Assembly: GCA_008692225.1 (NCBI GenBank)
Contig: VICG01000006.1
Span: 935,501 to 999,500, forward strand
DNA: 64,000 nucleotides
Direction: 5' to 3'
Source of the DNA: Monilinia fructicola
Taxonomy: Eukaryota; Ascomycota; Leotiomycetes; Helotiales; Sclerotiniaceae
A program made the translations under genes and the position numbers. The notes beneath the pieces were generated by a model that saw nothing but the letters and a program-made list of their open reading frames with translations, was not told the origin of the DNA and searched no databases. Of the stretch, positions 13,186-25,622 are shown in pieces. Within the stretch, counting starts at the first letter, position 1, and each line of letters starts with the position of its first letter.

Positions 13186-13987
13186 GCTAGAGGTAATAAG
13201 AAGATGGTAGAAGATGCAAATGCTTTTGATGGTATAATCATGTGTATCTAGAGTAGATGTGTTGAGAAAGTCTTGCATAGGAAGTCTACCAAGGAAGACC
13301 TTACAATCAGCACAATCAGTAAGTGGTACAATCAGTAGTACAATCAGTAGCATCCGAACCTCTTATCCGTTGATCTACGAAGGTTTCATATGACGAATGC
13401 TCCAACTTTCCCCCAGGAAACTCGGAGTTTGGTGACAGGATTGATCCTCTAGAAGACACACGCAGTTTATGTGTACCTACCTAGGGAGGTATGTGTATAG
13501 ACGGACTTGTTATTATGTAACGACAGAGTAGATGCGTGAGTAAGATAATCATGGATGCCCTCCGTAGAAATTGTATATAAGAAATCATCGAACCTCGAAC
13601 AGGTGAAACGAGGTCTTATTTTGTTGATTATTCTGGCCCCTTGATGCTTTTCTCTTGTACGAGGGATCATTTCCTTGACTCACTCCTATTTGATCCTTTT
13701 AGATTGTGTATTGTTCTTGGGTACTCCAGCTTCATATACAACAGTCATTTCTCAACTGCTATTTATAACTTTTCCTCTTCTCCTCCGTACAGTCCTCTTC
13801 TACGTGTGCACTCCAGACTCAAGATTCAAGTAGAACCACGACCATTTGCGTTTACTAGGTACGTTTACGAGTACGAGAGTACTCCGTAGAGTATCTGTGC
13901 ATCCACCCACCACCGCCAAATCGCCAAATCGCCAAATTACCAAAACACCACCGGTCCACCAGATCGATAGCTTCCCAATTCACCTAG

Positions 13988-13990
<3 letters not shown>

Positions 13991-14012
<22 letters not shown>
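13991..14012. repeat. (AT)n run followed by CA repeat
   Basis: An AT dinucleotide run followed directly by a short CA run, in the interval upstream of CPR. Confidence 0.8.
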
Positions 14013-14023
<11 letters not shown>

Positions 14024-14194
14024 GGTATATGTATATATAATACACCCAAGGCCTAGGTACTGGTTGTTTGGCTACTCGTCTGGTCATACTTCCGGATTCT
14101 CTTCGGACATTGTACAGTACCATCTATTATCATCCCATCATCCTATCATTCTATCATTCCGACGCTTCCCGAACTATTCACCACTTTATATTTC

Positions 14195-14260
14195 ATTTGC
14201 CTTTGCTTTTGCTTTTGCTTTTGCCTTTGCTTCGGCATTTTTTGCATTTGCCTTGCTGTC
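14195..14260. repeat. TTTGCT hexanucleotide-like repeat
   Basis: Tandem imperfect copies of TTTGCT/TTTGCC, about 420 bp upstream of the CPR start, on a pyrimidine-rich strand. Confidence 0.7.
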
Positions 14261-14682
14261 TTTTCCACTCCCCGCTGTCCAGTGTCGACCCCTGCTCTGG
14301 CGTCCTTGTTGCCCTTTTGGCCTTCTAGAAGAATACAAGTAACCTGGAACCTACTGTAACTGGAAGAGACCTGAACAGAAGAACACCTTCACATTACCCA
14401 TTTCAACCATTCGGCTACGTTGGTTAATTGGATCGTCCTCAAGGATCCAAAAGCTTACCGTAGTTAGTTACTTCCAGCAATTTTTGTACATGTGTACATA
14501 AGAATTGATATCTGTCGATTATTTATTTATTATTTTTCTTAACACAGTCAGCACAGCTGCAGTCCCAATCCTCCTCCGCTCTCGTCTGAGCATAAGTTCG
14601 CCTCTTCTCCCCCTCCACCGTTTCTGCGGTCCTCAGATCTATCAACTCTCTCTCAGCAGTCGGCAGATCACCAGATTTCAAG

Positions 14683-17042
14683 ATGGGTGGACAACTTGAC
14701 ATCTTGGACATTGTCGTCCTTGGAGTCTTGGCTTTGGGAACGATAGCTTATTTTACAAAGGGCACATACTGGGGAATTGTAAAGGATCCATATGCTACCA
14801 GCTATGCCGCCACCAATGGAAACAAACCGGCAAAGACCAGGAATATTATCGAGAAGATGGATGAGTCAAACAAGAACTGTGTCGTCTTCTATGGTTCGCA
14901 GACTGGTACCGCAGAAGATTATGCTTCTAGATTGGCAAAGGAAGGCAAGAGTCGTTTCGGCTTGGAGACCATGGTAGCAGATTTGGAAGACTACGATTAT
15001 GACAACCTCGATACCTTTGGCGACGACAAAGTCGCAATTTTCGTACTGGCTACATATGGTGAAGGTGAACCCACCGACAATGCCGTGGATTTCTATGAGT
15101 ATTTCATGAATGAGGATATCGAATTCTCCAGTGGCGAGAAATCACTGGAAAACCTCAAGTTCGTCGCATTTGGTTTGGGCAATAACACCTATGAACACTA
15201 CAACTCTATGGTCCGAAATGTCACAAAGGCATTGGAGAAGCTTGGTGCTACAAGAATTGGCGAAGCTGGTGAAGGAGATGATGGTGCTGGTACTATGGAA
15301 GAAGACTTCTTGGCCTGGAAGGACCCCATGTGGACTGCATTGGCCGAAAAGATGGGACTCGAGGAACGTGAAGCTGTTTATGAACCGGTTTTTGCTGTTA
15401 CAGAAAGGGAAGACTTGTCAAAAGATTCTCCAGAGGTATATCTTGGCGAGCCAAACAAAATGCACCTGGAGGGTACATCAAAGGGTCCTTACAACGCTCA
15501 CAACCCATATATTGCCCCCATTTCCGAGTCCAAGGAGCTCTTCAATGACAAAGACCGAAACTGCTTGCACTTGGAGGTCGATATCAGTGGTTCTAACCTC
15601 AGCTACCAAACTGGAGATCACATTGCAGTTTGGCCAACGAATTCCGGAAAAGAAGTTGACCGATTCCTCAATGTCACTGGCCTTTCTTCCAAGAAGGATT
15701 CTGTTGTTACTGTTAAAGCATTGGATGCAACTGCAAAGGTTCCATTCCCTACGCCTACTACCTACGATGCTATAGTCAGATATCACATGGAGATTTGCGC
15801 ACCTGTATCCCGTCAATTCCTCGCTACTTTGTCTGCCTTCGCCCCTAACGAAACCATCAAGGCTGAAATGGAAAAGCTTGGTGGTGATAAAGATTACTTC
15901 CATCAAAAAATCAGCAAAAACTACTTGAAACATCGCTCAGGTTCTACAAGAAGTAGGTGGCCAAGAGCAATGGACCGCTATTCCATTCTCCGCTTTCATT
16001 GAAGGTTTGAGCAAGATTCAACCGCGGTACTACTCTATCTCGTCTTCCTCACTGGTACAAAAGAAAAAGATCTCCATCACAGCCGTAGTCGAGTCAATCG
16101 ATGTCCCTGGAAGACCCGAAGCCTTGAAGGGTGTCACTACAAACTACCTCCTTGCATTGAAGCAGAAGCAACATGGCGATGACCACCCCGACCCTCACGG
16201 CCTTACCTATGCCATCACAGGACCCCGCAACAAGTATGATGGCGTTCACATTCCCGTACACGTACGACACTCAAACTTCAAGCTCCCATCGGATCCATCC
16301 AAGCCCGTCATTATGATTGGGCCGGGAACAGGTGTTGCACCTTTCAGAGCATTCGTTCAAGAAAGAGCTGCACAGGCAAAGGCTGGTGAAAACGTCGGAC
16401 GAACAATCCTCTTCTTTGGATGTAGAAAGTCTACAGAAGATTTCATGTACCAGGACGAATGGAAGGTGAGTCTTTGTTGGCAGATGAAAAGTTATAGAAG
16501 AGCAATCTAGCTAACACATAACCAGGAATACGAAGAAGCCCTTGGCGGCAAGTTCTCTCTCATCACTGCATTCTCCCGTGAAGGCAAGGAAAAGGTCTAT
16601 GTTCAACATCGTCTTAAGGAGCACGCCAAAGAAATCAACGAACTTCTTATGCAGAAGGCTTACTTCTATGTTTGTGGTGATGCCGCAAACATGGCTAGAG
16701 AAGTCAACACTGTCCTTGGTAAAATAATATCAGAGCAGCGTGGCATCCCAGAGTCAAAGGCCGAGGATGTTGTCAAAAGTATGCGATCTGCAAATCAATA
16801 CCAGGTATGTCGTTTTCTACAGATTTCTTTTTTTTTTTGTTTGTTTCTTTTTTTTTTTTTGTTTCTACAAAATGTTCTTCCCCTAGTCCTCCGTCCATCG
16901 GCATTTTGCCCGGCTAGCCAGATGGCGGACAAACCCAAAGTGTTTTATCTCAGAGTGGGGTAGATCCCGAGTTCTTGGCACACTGAGTCTTTTTGGATAA
17001 ACACAAGCTAACTCATAATTACAGGAGGATGTGTGGTCGTAG
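14683..17042 (+). CDS. cpr1: NADPH-cytochrome P450 reductase, with one frame break
   Basis: ER-anchored diflavin reductase that passes electrons from NADPH through FAD and FMN to P450 enzymes. Residues 5-25 form the N-terminal membrane anchor. FMN-binding motifs are GSQTGTAEDY (71-80), TYGEGEPTDN (124-133) and FGLGNNTYEHYN. The FAD motif is QPRYYSISSSS, and the NADPH motifs are GPGTGVAPFRAF and YFYVCGDAANMA. The end is DVWS-stop, as in the family. Exons: 14683-16465, 16526-16804 and 17025-17042. Introns are 60 and 220 nt; the second has long T runs. After codon 415 (TTG at 15925) the frame shifts: 15928-15930 has AAA where the family frame needs AA. Without the shift the product would stop at 439 residues. 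With one A removed it is 692 residues, the normal length. A sequence error or a recent mutation are both possible. The break lies within the FAD/connecting domain. Confidence 0.93.
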
Positions 17043-18242
17043 ATGCATTATCTCTCATTCTGACATTTACAAACATATACCTCGGAATTTCATTCATCTT
17101 CCATAAATTAGACGGTCCTCAACCGACCAACCTTCAGCACCTTTTCTTTTATTTTTTTTTGATGTGTCCTTTCCCAAATCCCCACTTCCCTCCGATAATT
17201 AGCTGGTCTGGTACCTTCATACCCATGCAGTCATCCTGCGTGCTTGCATAGTTTGTCTCCATGATTACCTGCTTGTTTGTTTGTTTGCTAGCTCATATTC
17301 AATTTTTCTTCGATCGATCTGGTCAGATCAACCAATACGAGCATACGAGCATTCTTCATTTTTTCAAGACTCGAGAGTAGACCAAATTCTACTTGTCAGC
17401 TTTCTTCTTCAACATCGAACATGAGATTTCTGGTGGGTGGATCTAGAAAAGTTTGGATGGGATTTGAAATCTTTTGATAGACAATTTATCTACTCGAGGT
17501 TTGTTCGCTTGTTCGGTTCGATTGGGTTTCGATTGCAGTCGTGGACGTATCAAATTTCCCCACTTTTTTTCGCATGAAAGACTTTTAATGGATCGTTTTA
17601 TGGACGAAACGGAATGGCACGGGGATGGGGGTGGGGATGAGAGGGCAGATAGAAAAGCTGTGATGGGAGAAGGGAACAAGGGAGTTGGCTGCTTATTTAC
17701 AATCGGTACATCACTCATGATGTGCGCATGGGAACATAGAAAGCGGTCGTCACGCGTAACATTTTTCTTTTTTTTCCCCCAACGTCCTTGTTAGATAGGT
17801 TGGGCGATGGATTGGGTGTACCTACAAGCGGTTCGTCAATAGCAAGCAAATAAGTGATTTGAAAATATTCTTCGTTCTTTTAGTCAATGCAGCAGCACTG
17901 GTCTTAGAAACATGTGAGTGCCGCATGTGCGTTGAAAATGACACGCCACGATGTGGTGTGGTGTGTAGATATTTAGTGTTGTGCAACACACTAACGAATA
18001 CCCAACCCCAACGTCCCCTGAAGCTACAAGACCTTTCTCCCTCGCGCCCAGCATGGCTGGTACCGCGTGTTTTGTTTGAGCGGTGCAGCTACATCGCCGT
18101 ATCCATGACAACGGCAATGCGAAGGTCGCAGAAACGAAACGGCTGGCTGCGAATCCGGGTTATGATGGCGGCGCGGACGAGGGGCTTGGCTGCAGCCAGG
18201 CGTGCTGCAGGTGTGATTAATTGTGTTTGGGGTTTGGGGTTT

Positions 18243-18254
18243 GGGGGGGGGGGG
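18243..18254. repeat. Poly-G run
   Basis: Twelve consecutive G residues in non-coding DNA. Confidence 0.9.
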
Positions 18255-18474
18255 TATTTTTTGCTTGCTTGCGTGAAGTGAGTCCTGAGTCACGAAAATG
18301 GTGATGGTGAGGGTGAGGGAGATGGAGATGGAGATGAGTCGTTCGTCTGGCGGTATCAATTGCAAGCTGAAGGGCTGACGCGAGGTGCTTGGGGAGACTT
18401 GCGTGCGAGGGTGCGTTCGCGGACTTTGTGGATATTTACAGGCAGGGGAGAGAGAGGAGGGAAGTTGGAGTTGA

Positions 18475-18500
18475 AGGAGGAGGAGGAGGAGGAGGAGGAG
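18475..18500. repeat. (GGA)n repeat
   Basis: About eight GGA units in tandem, interrupted little if at all. Confidence 0.9.
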
Positions 18501-21500
18501 AATTTTTTTGCACTTGAACTTACTTGGGTTGGGCTTTCTAGATGTTCTGCATGTTGTTTGTGGGTCTTGGTCTTCTGCCCACACCGAGACGAGAGTGAGA
18601 TGCGGGAAAGCAAATGGGGTTCTAGACTAGTCGGATTCAAGGGGGCGGAAGGAGCGTCGCGATGGGCCATGGATCATTCCGTTTGGGTTAACCATTAGTG
18701 TATCAAGATTCAAGAGGGTGCTCTTGTCATATGTGCATGAGTGGAAGTGTGCGGGGTGGTGGACAAGGGAGGGGCATCGGATATCGCGCCATGGGCCATG
18801 ACGGATGTCGGGTAACGTTCGATGAGACCCTAGATGTCGAATGCAAGAACCCTTTCAACCCCCGGAGAGATAGATATTCAAGATCGCGTTTTGGACTGTA
18901 TGAATGATGGATCGTCAGCCGCCTTCAAACAAACCCGGGGCTAACATTGGAAATCGTTTCGGGTGAACTTCTCTCTCCAGCCCGGAAGGACGCGAGACTT
19001 AAATCAAGCTCTGACTTTCACCGGAGTTGTTCTCACATTTCGGACTACTAAATCCAAGAAATTTCGCACCGCAGTGCAGAAAAGTTGTTCCGTGAATCCA
19101 GGTGCCAGAATTCCGGCTGTCCAGTCCTCAAAAGTAAAGCTTGCGAAGATCTTTAGGCGTGGATTGAATAGTATCTGTGGGTTACAGCTCATCAATATAT
19201 ATCCCAACTTCTGGATGCATTGGGCTGACGATGTTATCTTCGTCGATCATCTCTGAGCTTCTGGGCTGAAAAGGCGTCGTTTGATATCCTTGCAAGTAGG
19301 TTGGTGGTGAGAAAAGAGGTCAAGGCGCAAGATAGTTCTGGGGTGGGGGATCTGATTATAACGATCTCACTGGCCAATTGTCTTTTTGCAGAGAAGGATC
19401 AAAAGTGGGAAAGCAATCAAGGGGGTAAAGACGCTTAGGAACCTTTCCGAAATATGATATAGAAATTCCGGGTAGGAACCCCGCTGCACCGTGGTTTAAC
19501 AGCAGGCCTGTAGCTGCAACGCTATTGATGTACAATGCTTGCGGCCAGGATCAATTACGTTTCCGTTCAAAAAATTGTGAGATGGACTTGAGGACGGGAA
19601 TTCTTATGGCGGTACAGGCGGATATCTGATTAGCGAATATCTAGGGGCTGAGAATGAGTATCACAACGCTCGGATATCGTGTAACCATTTCCTCCAGTCT
19701 TGAACTTGATCCGGATCTTGAATGAGAGAATCTTCCTGGAACAATGTGCATGTAGGATATATTGGACAATCCTTTTCAGTATATCTGGGATGCTTATTAT
19801 AGCATAATATCGATCAAAGGGCGTATTGGATTGACGTCAGCTCGCTCAGAACTCCAAGTTCGAATCTTCTCCTATTGTTTTGCGTTTGCTTATTCCCCCT
19901 TGGACACCACAAATAGCCGATACACATGAACGTCCCTTGCGTTTGTCTCACTTTGCCCCACCCTTGAGGTTCGCCAGTTCAAAAGCGGGACAAATTCCAG
20001 ATCTGCGATCGTCCATATTCTGCAGAGCTTCAGTAACAAATCGGATGTATAAAGACTTTGTGACCGCCAACTCGGCATTCCTGCATCATTGTTCGGCTCC
20101 CTACATGAATGATAGTGATGCTTGGTTCCGATGGAGCTTCCCCGGTACTTCATTTCCGGGTCTTTTTGCCCAGAACAATACTGATATCTTGTTTCCATAG
20201 CTAGGCAGGTGCTCAACTACCAATCGCAATGTTTGGCAGGAGTTGCAAAGAGTTGCTGGATCAGAGCAGCCTATCGTGGCTGAAATGTTTTGCATTCGGT
20301 ACCTGGAGGCGTAGGTTTGTCAATTCTGTAAGCTTGACTTCCGTCACATTTCGCCTTTTGTCATTTAGATTCGAGTACTCATACAGGCAAAGTTCTTGCG
20401 CTCGCATGAACTCGAGGGACCGAGGAAGAGTTGTTCCCCTATCCTCGTCAGGGAGTTTCTGTTGTGTAATTGAGGTGATCAGGACTAAAAGAAGCAAATC
20501 ACTCACCCAGTACGACCCTTGGCCACATGGCTTTCCATACCTTGTTCATATCTATACAAAATCTGAAGTATTTTCAATATTTTGCATTCGGGACTGCACA
20601 TGCATATCCGTAAAGCATGCATCTCTCTCCATATGAAGACTGGGCATAAAGAAGGGCATTGTCCCATGTTTCCGACCCTCCCTTGATATTTATATTCGTC
20701 GAGTTCGCATCTTGAGAGTTTATAATGCATATACTTTATCTTTATGTTTTGAATACTTGAAGTGTAAAGTAAAGGTTTTCTTATCTGACTGTCTGGGTGG
20801 TCCATTTGGATGTTGTTTTTATTTTTATCTTTTGCGTCATTGTACTGTCGACATCAAGCTCGCATCAATCTTGTCATTGTACTTGAAGGTCACGAGAGGT
20901 CACTTTTCACAAGACTTCACGAATCACGTTTTCCCGGCCATCTAACCATCGCCAGTGCCGTACTTGCCTAATTAATTCACATTGCTTTACATATGGCTGC
21001 CTTGGTCCAGAGTCACATGAGGGTGATTTGAAATATATTCTTCTCCAAGTCTAGGTCGATGTAGGTAGATGGAGGGATTATTATACATCAAGCTACTAGC
21101 TACCTATAGCTATCTTAAGACATATCAACGTCTATCCAATACTTCCATACGTCTCTGCTTTCATCCGTCTAGATCCAACATACCTACCCGCCTATCTGCC
21201 TGCCTACGTACCAGCCGTCGATCTATCAGTCCTTTCAAAGTTGTTCATCAATAGTGACGACTAGGTAGATGTCTACATGGCCATACCTGCCTAATCTCAA
21301 GATATACATTCGGATCCCTTTTCATTGCATTGCATTGAATTGCGTTGCAAGTACCACTAGGTATGTCTGGTGCTTTATGTTTACACTTTTCAACAATCAT
21401 CTTGAATGAGAACTCTGGACCAACGATGAGATTCACTCTTTCTTGTTCAATTGGGTGAACTTTTGTTAACTTCACTCTAGAAGGAGTAGAGCAAGCAGAA

Positions 21501-22204
21501 AGGACAGCTCGAACCTTTCTTCCTTCCATCATCATCATCATTGGACATAAAGTAAACATATGGTCACCAGTTCTTGCATACAAAAGAAACTCTTCGATCT
21601 TCACCCTCATCACCTTCTCACCTTCTCACCTTCCCACCTTGCCATCATCTCCTAAATTTTAAAACTTGAACCAATCAAAGTCATTCAAATATCGACCGAT
21701 TACTTTATCTGCAATAATATTTTAATTGTCAATATCATTTGGCCCCAGGATCACTTGCCACCTGCATTCACCATTCACCCACCATTCACCATTCACCATT
21801 CGCCCTTTCTCTTCTCGGAATATTTCCAAATTCGTTCCTTCCCATATAATCTTTGGTCGACCTTTGACTTTCTCTTAGTCTTCTCCTCCCTCATATCTTC
21901 TCTTCTTCTTCCTCTTCCCCCTCTTCCTCTTCCTCCTCCTCTTCTTCTCTTTCTCATCAAATCACATTACAACCAATTCTTTCATCACAATCTTCTACCT
22001 TACAAACAACCATCTGGCTCGATAGCTTTCTATCATTCTAGAAAACTTTACTTCGCTACAGAATTCATTTTCATCCCTCTGTTTCTTGAAAGTAGCTTAT
22101 TGAGTTTACTTCTATTCCGATCTATCACCACATCCGACAACGCAGACCAAGTACAAAAAAGAAAACAAGGTCCAGTCTCTATCCAATCGTCTTGTGAAGA
22201 AAAG

Positions 22205-22290
22205 GTATGTCACTGGGTCTCATTCACTCATTGCTCTGCATAGTTCTTGTGGTCAGTTCAATTGACTGTTGCTAACGGTCAAATCTCTAG
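22205..22290 (+). other. Candidate 5' leader intron 1 of the RRM gene
   Basis: Starts with GTATGT, contains GCTAAC 20 bases before the end, and ends in CTCTAG. These are full fungal splice signals in a non-coding, pyrimidine-rich leader upstream of the RRM gene start at 22675. Confidence 0.6.
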
Positions 22291-22353
22291 CTGGACTACT
22301 GGAGAATACCATTGTTTGAAGCAAAAAGCTTGTTCTTGTCAAGAGCTGTGAAA

Positions 22354-22667
22354 GTAAGTCAAGCAATATCTGATTTTGCCTGATTTTCCCTAGTCACTTT
22401 GTTCCTGTGGTGCAGATTTCCGATTGATGATGTTTGAACATCTGCTTTGTTTCTTCAGATCACCAACATCATTTCTTACATTTCATCTTCACCATCCTTA
22501 TTCACTACATCTTCTCACCCACAAGGAAATCTTTTCCCCGACTTCCCCCACCTTCGATCTTCCCATCCTTTATCCTTCCTTCCACACATTTAATCTCCCA
22601 CCAACTACATCCTCTATCAATCATCAACTCATATCGTGCTTGATACTAACAGCACTTGCTATTCCAG
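22354..22667 (+). other. Candidate 5' leader intron 2 of the RRM gene (314 nt)
   Basis: Starts with GTAAGT, has a perfect TACTAAC branch point at about 22644-22650 and ends in TTCCAG eight bases before the ATG. It is long for this genome and carries several upstream ATGs that splicing would remove. Confidence 0.65.
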
Positions 22668-22674
22668 GATAACC

Positions 22675-24824
22675 ATGTCTTACCCTCAAACTGCTACCCA
22701 CTCTGAAGCAGGAAATACTTTCCCTAATCGCAATACTACAACTATGTACACCACTCAGCAGCAAGCTCGTACAACTCGGGATTCCCAAGGTCAGCAAGCC
22801 TCTTTCGCTCAAGCAACCACTGGCGTTGCCCAAGCTGGAGACGGCGGTGCCATGACTGCAATGCTCAATCAATTTGCTGGTTTATCTATTCCTGCTAGCA
22901 TGTCTGGTGCTACAGGTCCAATGGCTGCTAATCAACATCCTTTGGGAACAGGCCAGGTTTACTTCCAAGTCACACCAGATGGTCTTGTATACGCTCCAAA
23001 TATGTACCAGCCACAGCCGTTGGCACCTCAACATCTGTCTGAGAGTGCATACAACATGAACTCCTTCCCTGGAGCATTACCTTATCTTGCTCAGGCATCT
23101 TCGGTTTATCCTGGTTATGTCCCAGGATTCCAACAAAATATTCCGTACACTCCTAACGCTAGATCTGCCTACTATCCTGACAGATCCGATCATTCTCACT
23201 CCACAAAAGATGTTCCGGGTCTTGAGAATCGTCGTGGCTCATACTCGACTACCGAATCTGTTCCAGGAACACCTTATTATACCTCGTTCGCTCATCGTGA
23301 ACATGGCGCTCACATTGCTGCAATTGACCGATCGCCATTCGGCTCAACCCCCTCTCCCCAGCAGCTTCCAGTTCCTCATGCCCAACCGCTTGTCAAGGCA
23401 CTTCCATACCCTACTATTCCAATCGGTGTTGATATTCAAGCTCTTTTGAAGCAGTTTCCACCCATTCCAAAGGCTGTCCCCGCTGTTTTCACTCCAACCG
23501 AGAACATGAGAACTCTGGACCAGAGCTTGCACAATCCAATCAAGAACAATCGCAATGTCTATATTCGTGGACTTCACCCAGACACGGATGACGAAACACT
23601 CGCGCAATATGCTGCTCGCTTTGGCAAGGTCGAGACCTCCAAGGCAATTATCGACACAGCCACCGGAGCTTGCAAGGGGTAAGTTATGTTGTTCCATCGA
23701 GACTTCTCTTTACTAACAACTTTATAGATTTGGCTTTGCCAAGTACTTTGATGTGCGTGACTCCGAACTTTGCATTCGTGGCTTCTGGGAACTTGGCTAT
23801 GAAGTCGGCTTTGCTAGAGTATGTCTCTGATAACAACACCCATTCACCGTTGCTAAATTTTCATAGGAATCCTTCAATGCTCGCCTCAAGGCAGAGGGTG
23901 ATGAGGCATCCACCAATCTCTATGTCTCCAACTTGCCAAAGACCATGACCGAATCTGTAAGTGTTTCTCGCCACGACTTGTTCTCACTTTTACTAATCCT
24001 AGTATAGGAACTTGGTGCTATCTTCATGGATTACAAGGTCAGCAGCAGCCGTATTCTTCGTGATAGCCAAAACCATAGCCGTGGCGTTGGATTCGCTCGG
24101 TAAGTTGCCAAATTTTCACACTTTCACTAATACATGAGACTGACTTTCTGTATCACAGTTTCGAGAATCGTGATGTCTGTGAGGAGATCATCAGAAAGTT
24201 TCATGGCCAACCCATCGGCGAAGAGGGCCTCTTGCTCCAAGTCCGTTATGCAGACACTCCAGCACAGAAGGACTTGAAGCGTATCACCACTGAGCGTCGC
24301 CAATTTCGCACCAATGAGTACAATGTTGGAGCCTATGGTGCCCCTGCTGCCGACATGATTGCATTGGCCTCTCCCCAAATGCCATCCCCAATCCTTCCAC
24401 GAGCTTCTCAGATTGCTCGACATCTTCCTGGTTCCAGATCCAGCGGATCCTGGAAGAGAGATGGTGCTCCTAGGTATGGCGCACTTCGTCAACGGGTCGT
24501 CTTGTAAAATGATAACTGACATGAATGCAGCCCAATGGGACATGTCTCAGGCTTCAAGGATTTGGACCGATCGGTTGTCAAAGTTTCCTTGACTGAAGCT
24601 TCTCCCAAGAAGTCCTTGAACCAGTAAGCAGATTTGCGTTGGTTGCATGTGTGGTGTTGACCTGCTCACTTGCTTCTAGTGTCATCGTCTCGAGCGTTAC
24701 TCCAACCGTTTCTGAGAATGGCTCTGCCGATGACGGTGTTACCATCCACGATTCTCCAGTCGTTGTCCACAGTGCTTCTATTGCACACAGTGCTCCCAAC
24801 ACTTCTCCATCCGCTCGCAAGTAA
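22675..24824 (+). CDS. Two-RRM RNA-binding protein, RBMS/MSSP type
   Basis: Likely cytoplasmic or nuclear single-stranded RNA/DNA binder. The first ~290 residues are Gln/Pro/Tyr/Ser-rich and disordered. RRM1 (about 294-363) has RNP2 NVYIRGL and RNP1 KGFGFAKY. RRM2 (about 381-457) has RNP2 LYVSNL and RNP1 RGVGFARF. The tandem arrangement and motif wording (NVYIRGLHPDT..., LYVSNLPKTM...) resemble metazoan RBMS/MSSP proteins. Seven exons: 22675-23678, 23728-23818, 23867-23956, 24008-24099, 24159-24473, 24531-24623 and 24680-24824; all introns are 48-59 nt and all phases join. The product is 609 residues. I chose the ATG at 22675, just after a leader acceptor; an ATG at 22636 in the same frame lies inside the leader intron. 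The C-terminal ~90 residues are Ser-rich and disordered. The target RNA cannot be told from sequence. Confidence 0.85.
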
Positions 24825-25622
24825 AGAGCCGAAACCGGTCATGTATCCATTATACCTTCTGTCAGCATTTACTTTTCTGTTCACCACATTTCATTATTGC
24901 AGATACCTACCTCATGACAATGAGGCACGATACCTTTAACGACAATCCATACTCCCAGCATACATGCTTATTCACCAAGCATACATAAATACCTGGCCAA
25001 AGTATTGCCTATGTTATATTACATACTCGCTTCTAACTCAATATCTTTCGAGCCTGGCGATCTGTACATCCGCGAGGGTGTGACATATTGATGATAGTGG
25101 TACGAAACATTACTTTTATGTCAACGTGGGAGGATATCAGGCAGATTACTTTTTTCCTTGTAATTTCTTTCCGTTTTTCATTGCTCTTGTTGCAACATCA
25201 GTACGTAGATGGAGACTTTTCTGTAGCATAGTTGAGCTAAATTTGCATCAACATTTCCTCATACCTTGTGTATGTGACCATTGGCAGAATATGTGATTGA
25301 TTGTCTTGAGCTGATGATGTGATGAGTGATGCATACCGCGTTGCAGCCTAACAAGTTAGGATTTCGGTGGTTCTCTACTTTGAAAGTGATCGAAACTCAC
25401 ATTGATGATTTTGACCAACAACCTTGCAAGCACATGATCATCTTGCGACTGACCTAGTCTATTTAGCAGGGTTTCCTCGGGTGCTTTTGGAAATAGTTAC
25501 AAACACAAACACTAATCGCATAAGTCATCATAGTAAGCAACAACTTCTCAAACTTTTCAAAGAACGTCATGTGTCTTGCGTTTAAGATGGATTATTCTTT
25601 TTGTTTAGTCTGAGAAGTGGAA
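24825..25622. other. Convergent 3' interval between RRM gene and RIO2
   Basis: About 800 bp between two convergent stop codons. No coding frame or repeat stands out. It presumably holds both 3' UTRs. Confidence 0.6.

Larger units (their letters stand above)
10137..14682. other. Gene-free AT-rich interval between divergent TAO3 and CPR
   Basis: No convincing coding frame. The 4.5 kb holds both promoters of two divergent genes, GT and AT microsatellites, a Harbinger-like MITE, possible ends of another small element, and repeated CCTAGG and TACGGAGTA palindromes. Just upstream of the CPR start (about 14540-14670) the plus strand is rich in C and T, typical of a fungal leader. Confidence 0.6.
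17043..22204. other. Long gene-free interval and leader of the RRM gene
   Basis: About 5 kb with only short, unconvincing open frames on both strands. The 18024-18584 minus-strand frame is low-complexity repeat translation. The stretch holds a poly-G run and a GGA repeat. From about 21880 to 21960 the plus strand is a strong CT tract that probably marks the promoter or leader of the RRM gene downstream. I see no RNA gene that I can support. Confidence 0.55.

Noticed and set aside
15478..15933. 151-codon minus-strand frame opposite CPR
   Set aside because: Shadow of the CPR reading frame; CPR homology lies on the plus strand.
18024..18584. 186-codon minus-strand open frame
   Set aside because: It is the translation of GGA/TCC and other simple repeats, with no domain, and the opposite strand is also open.
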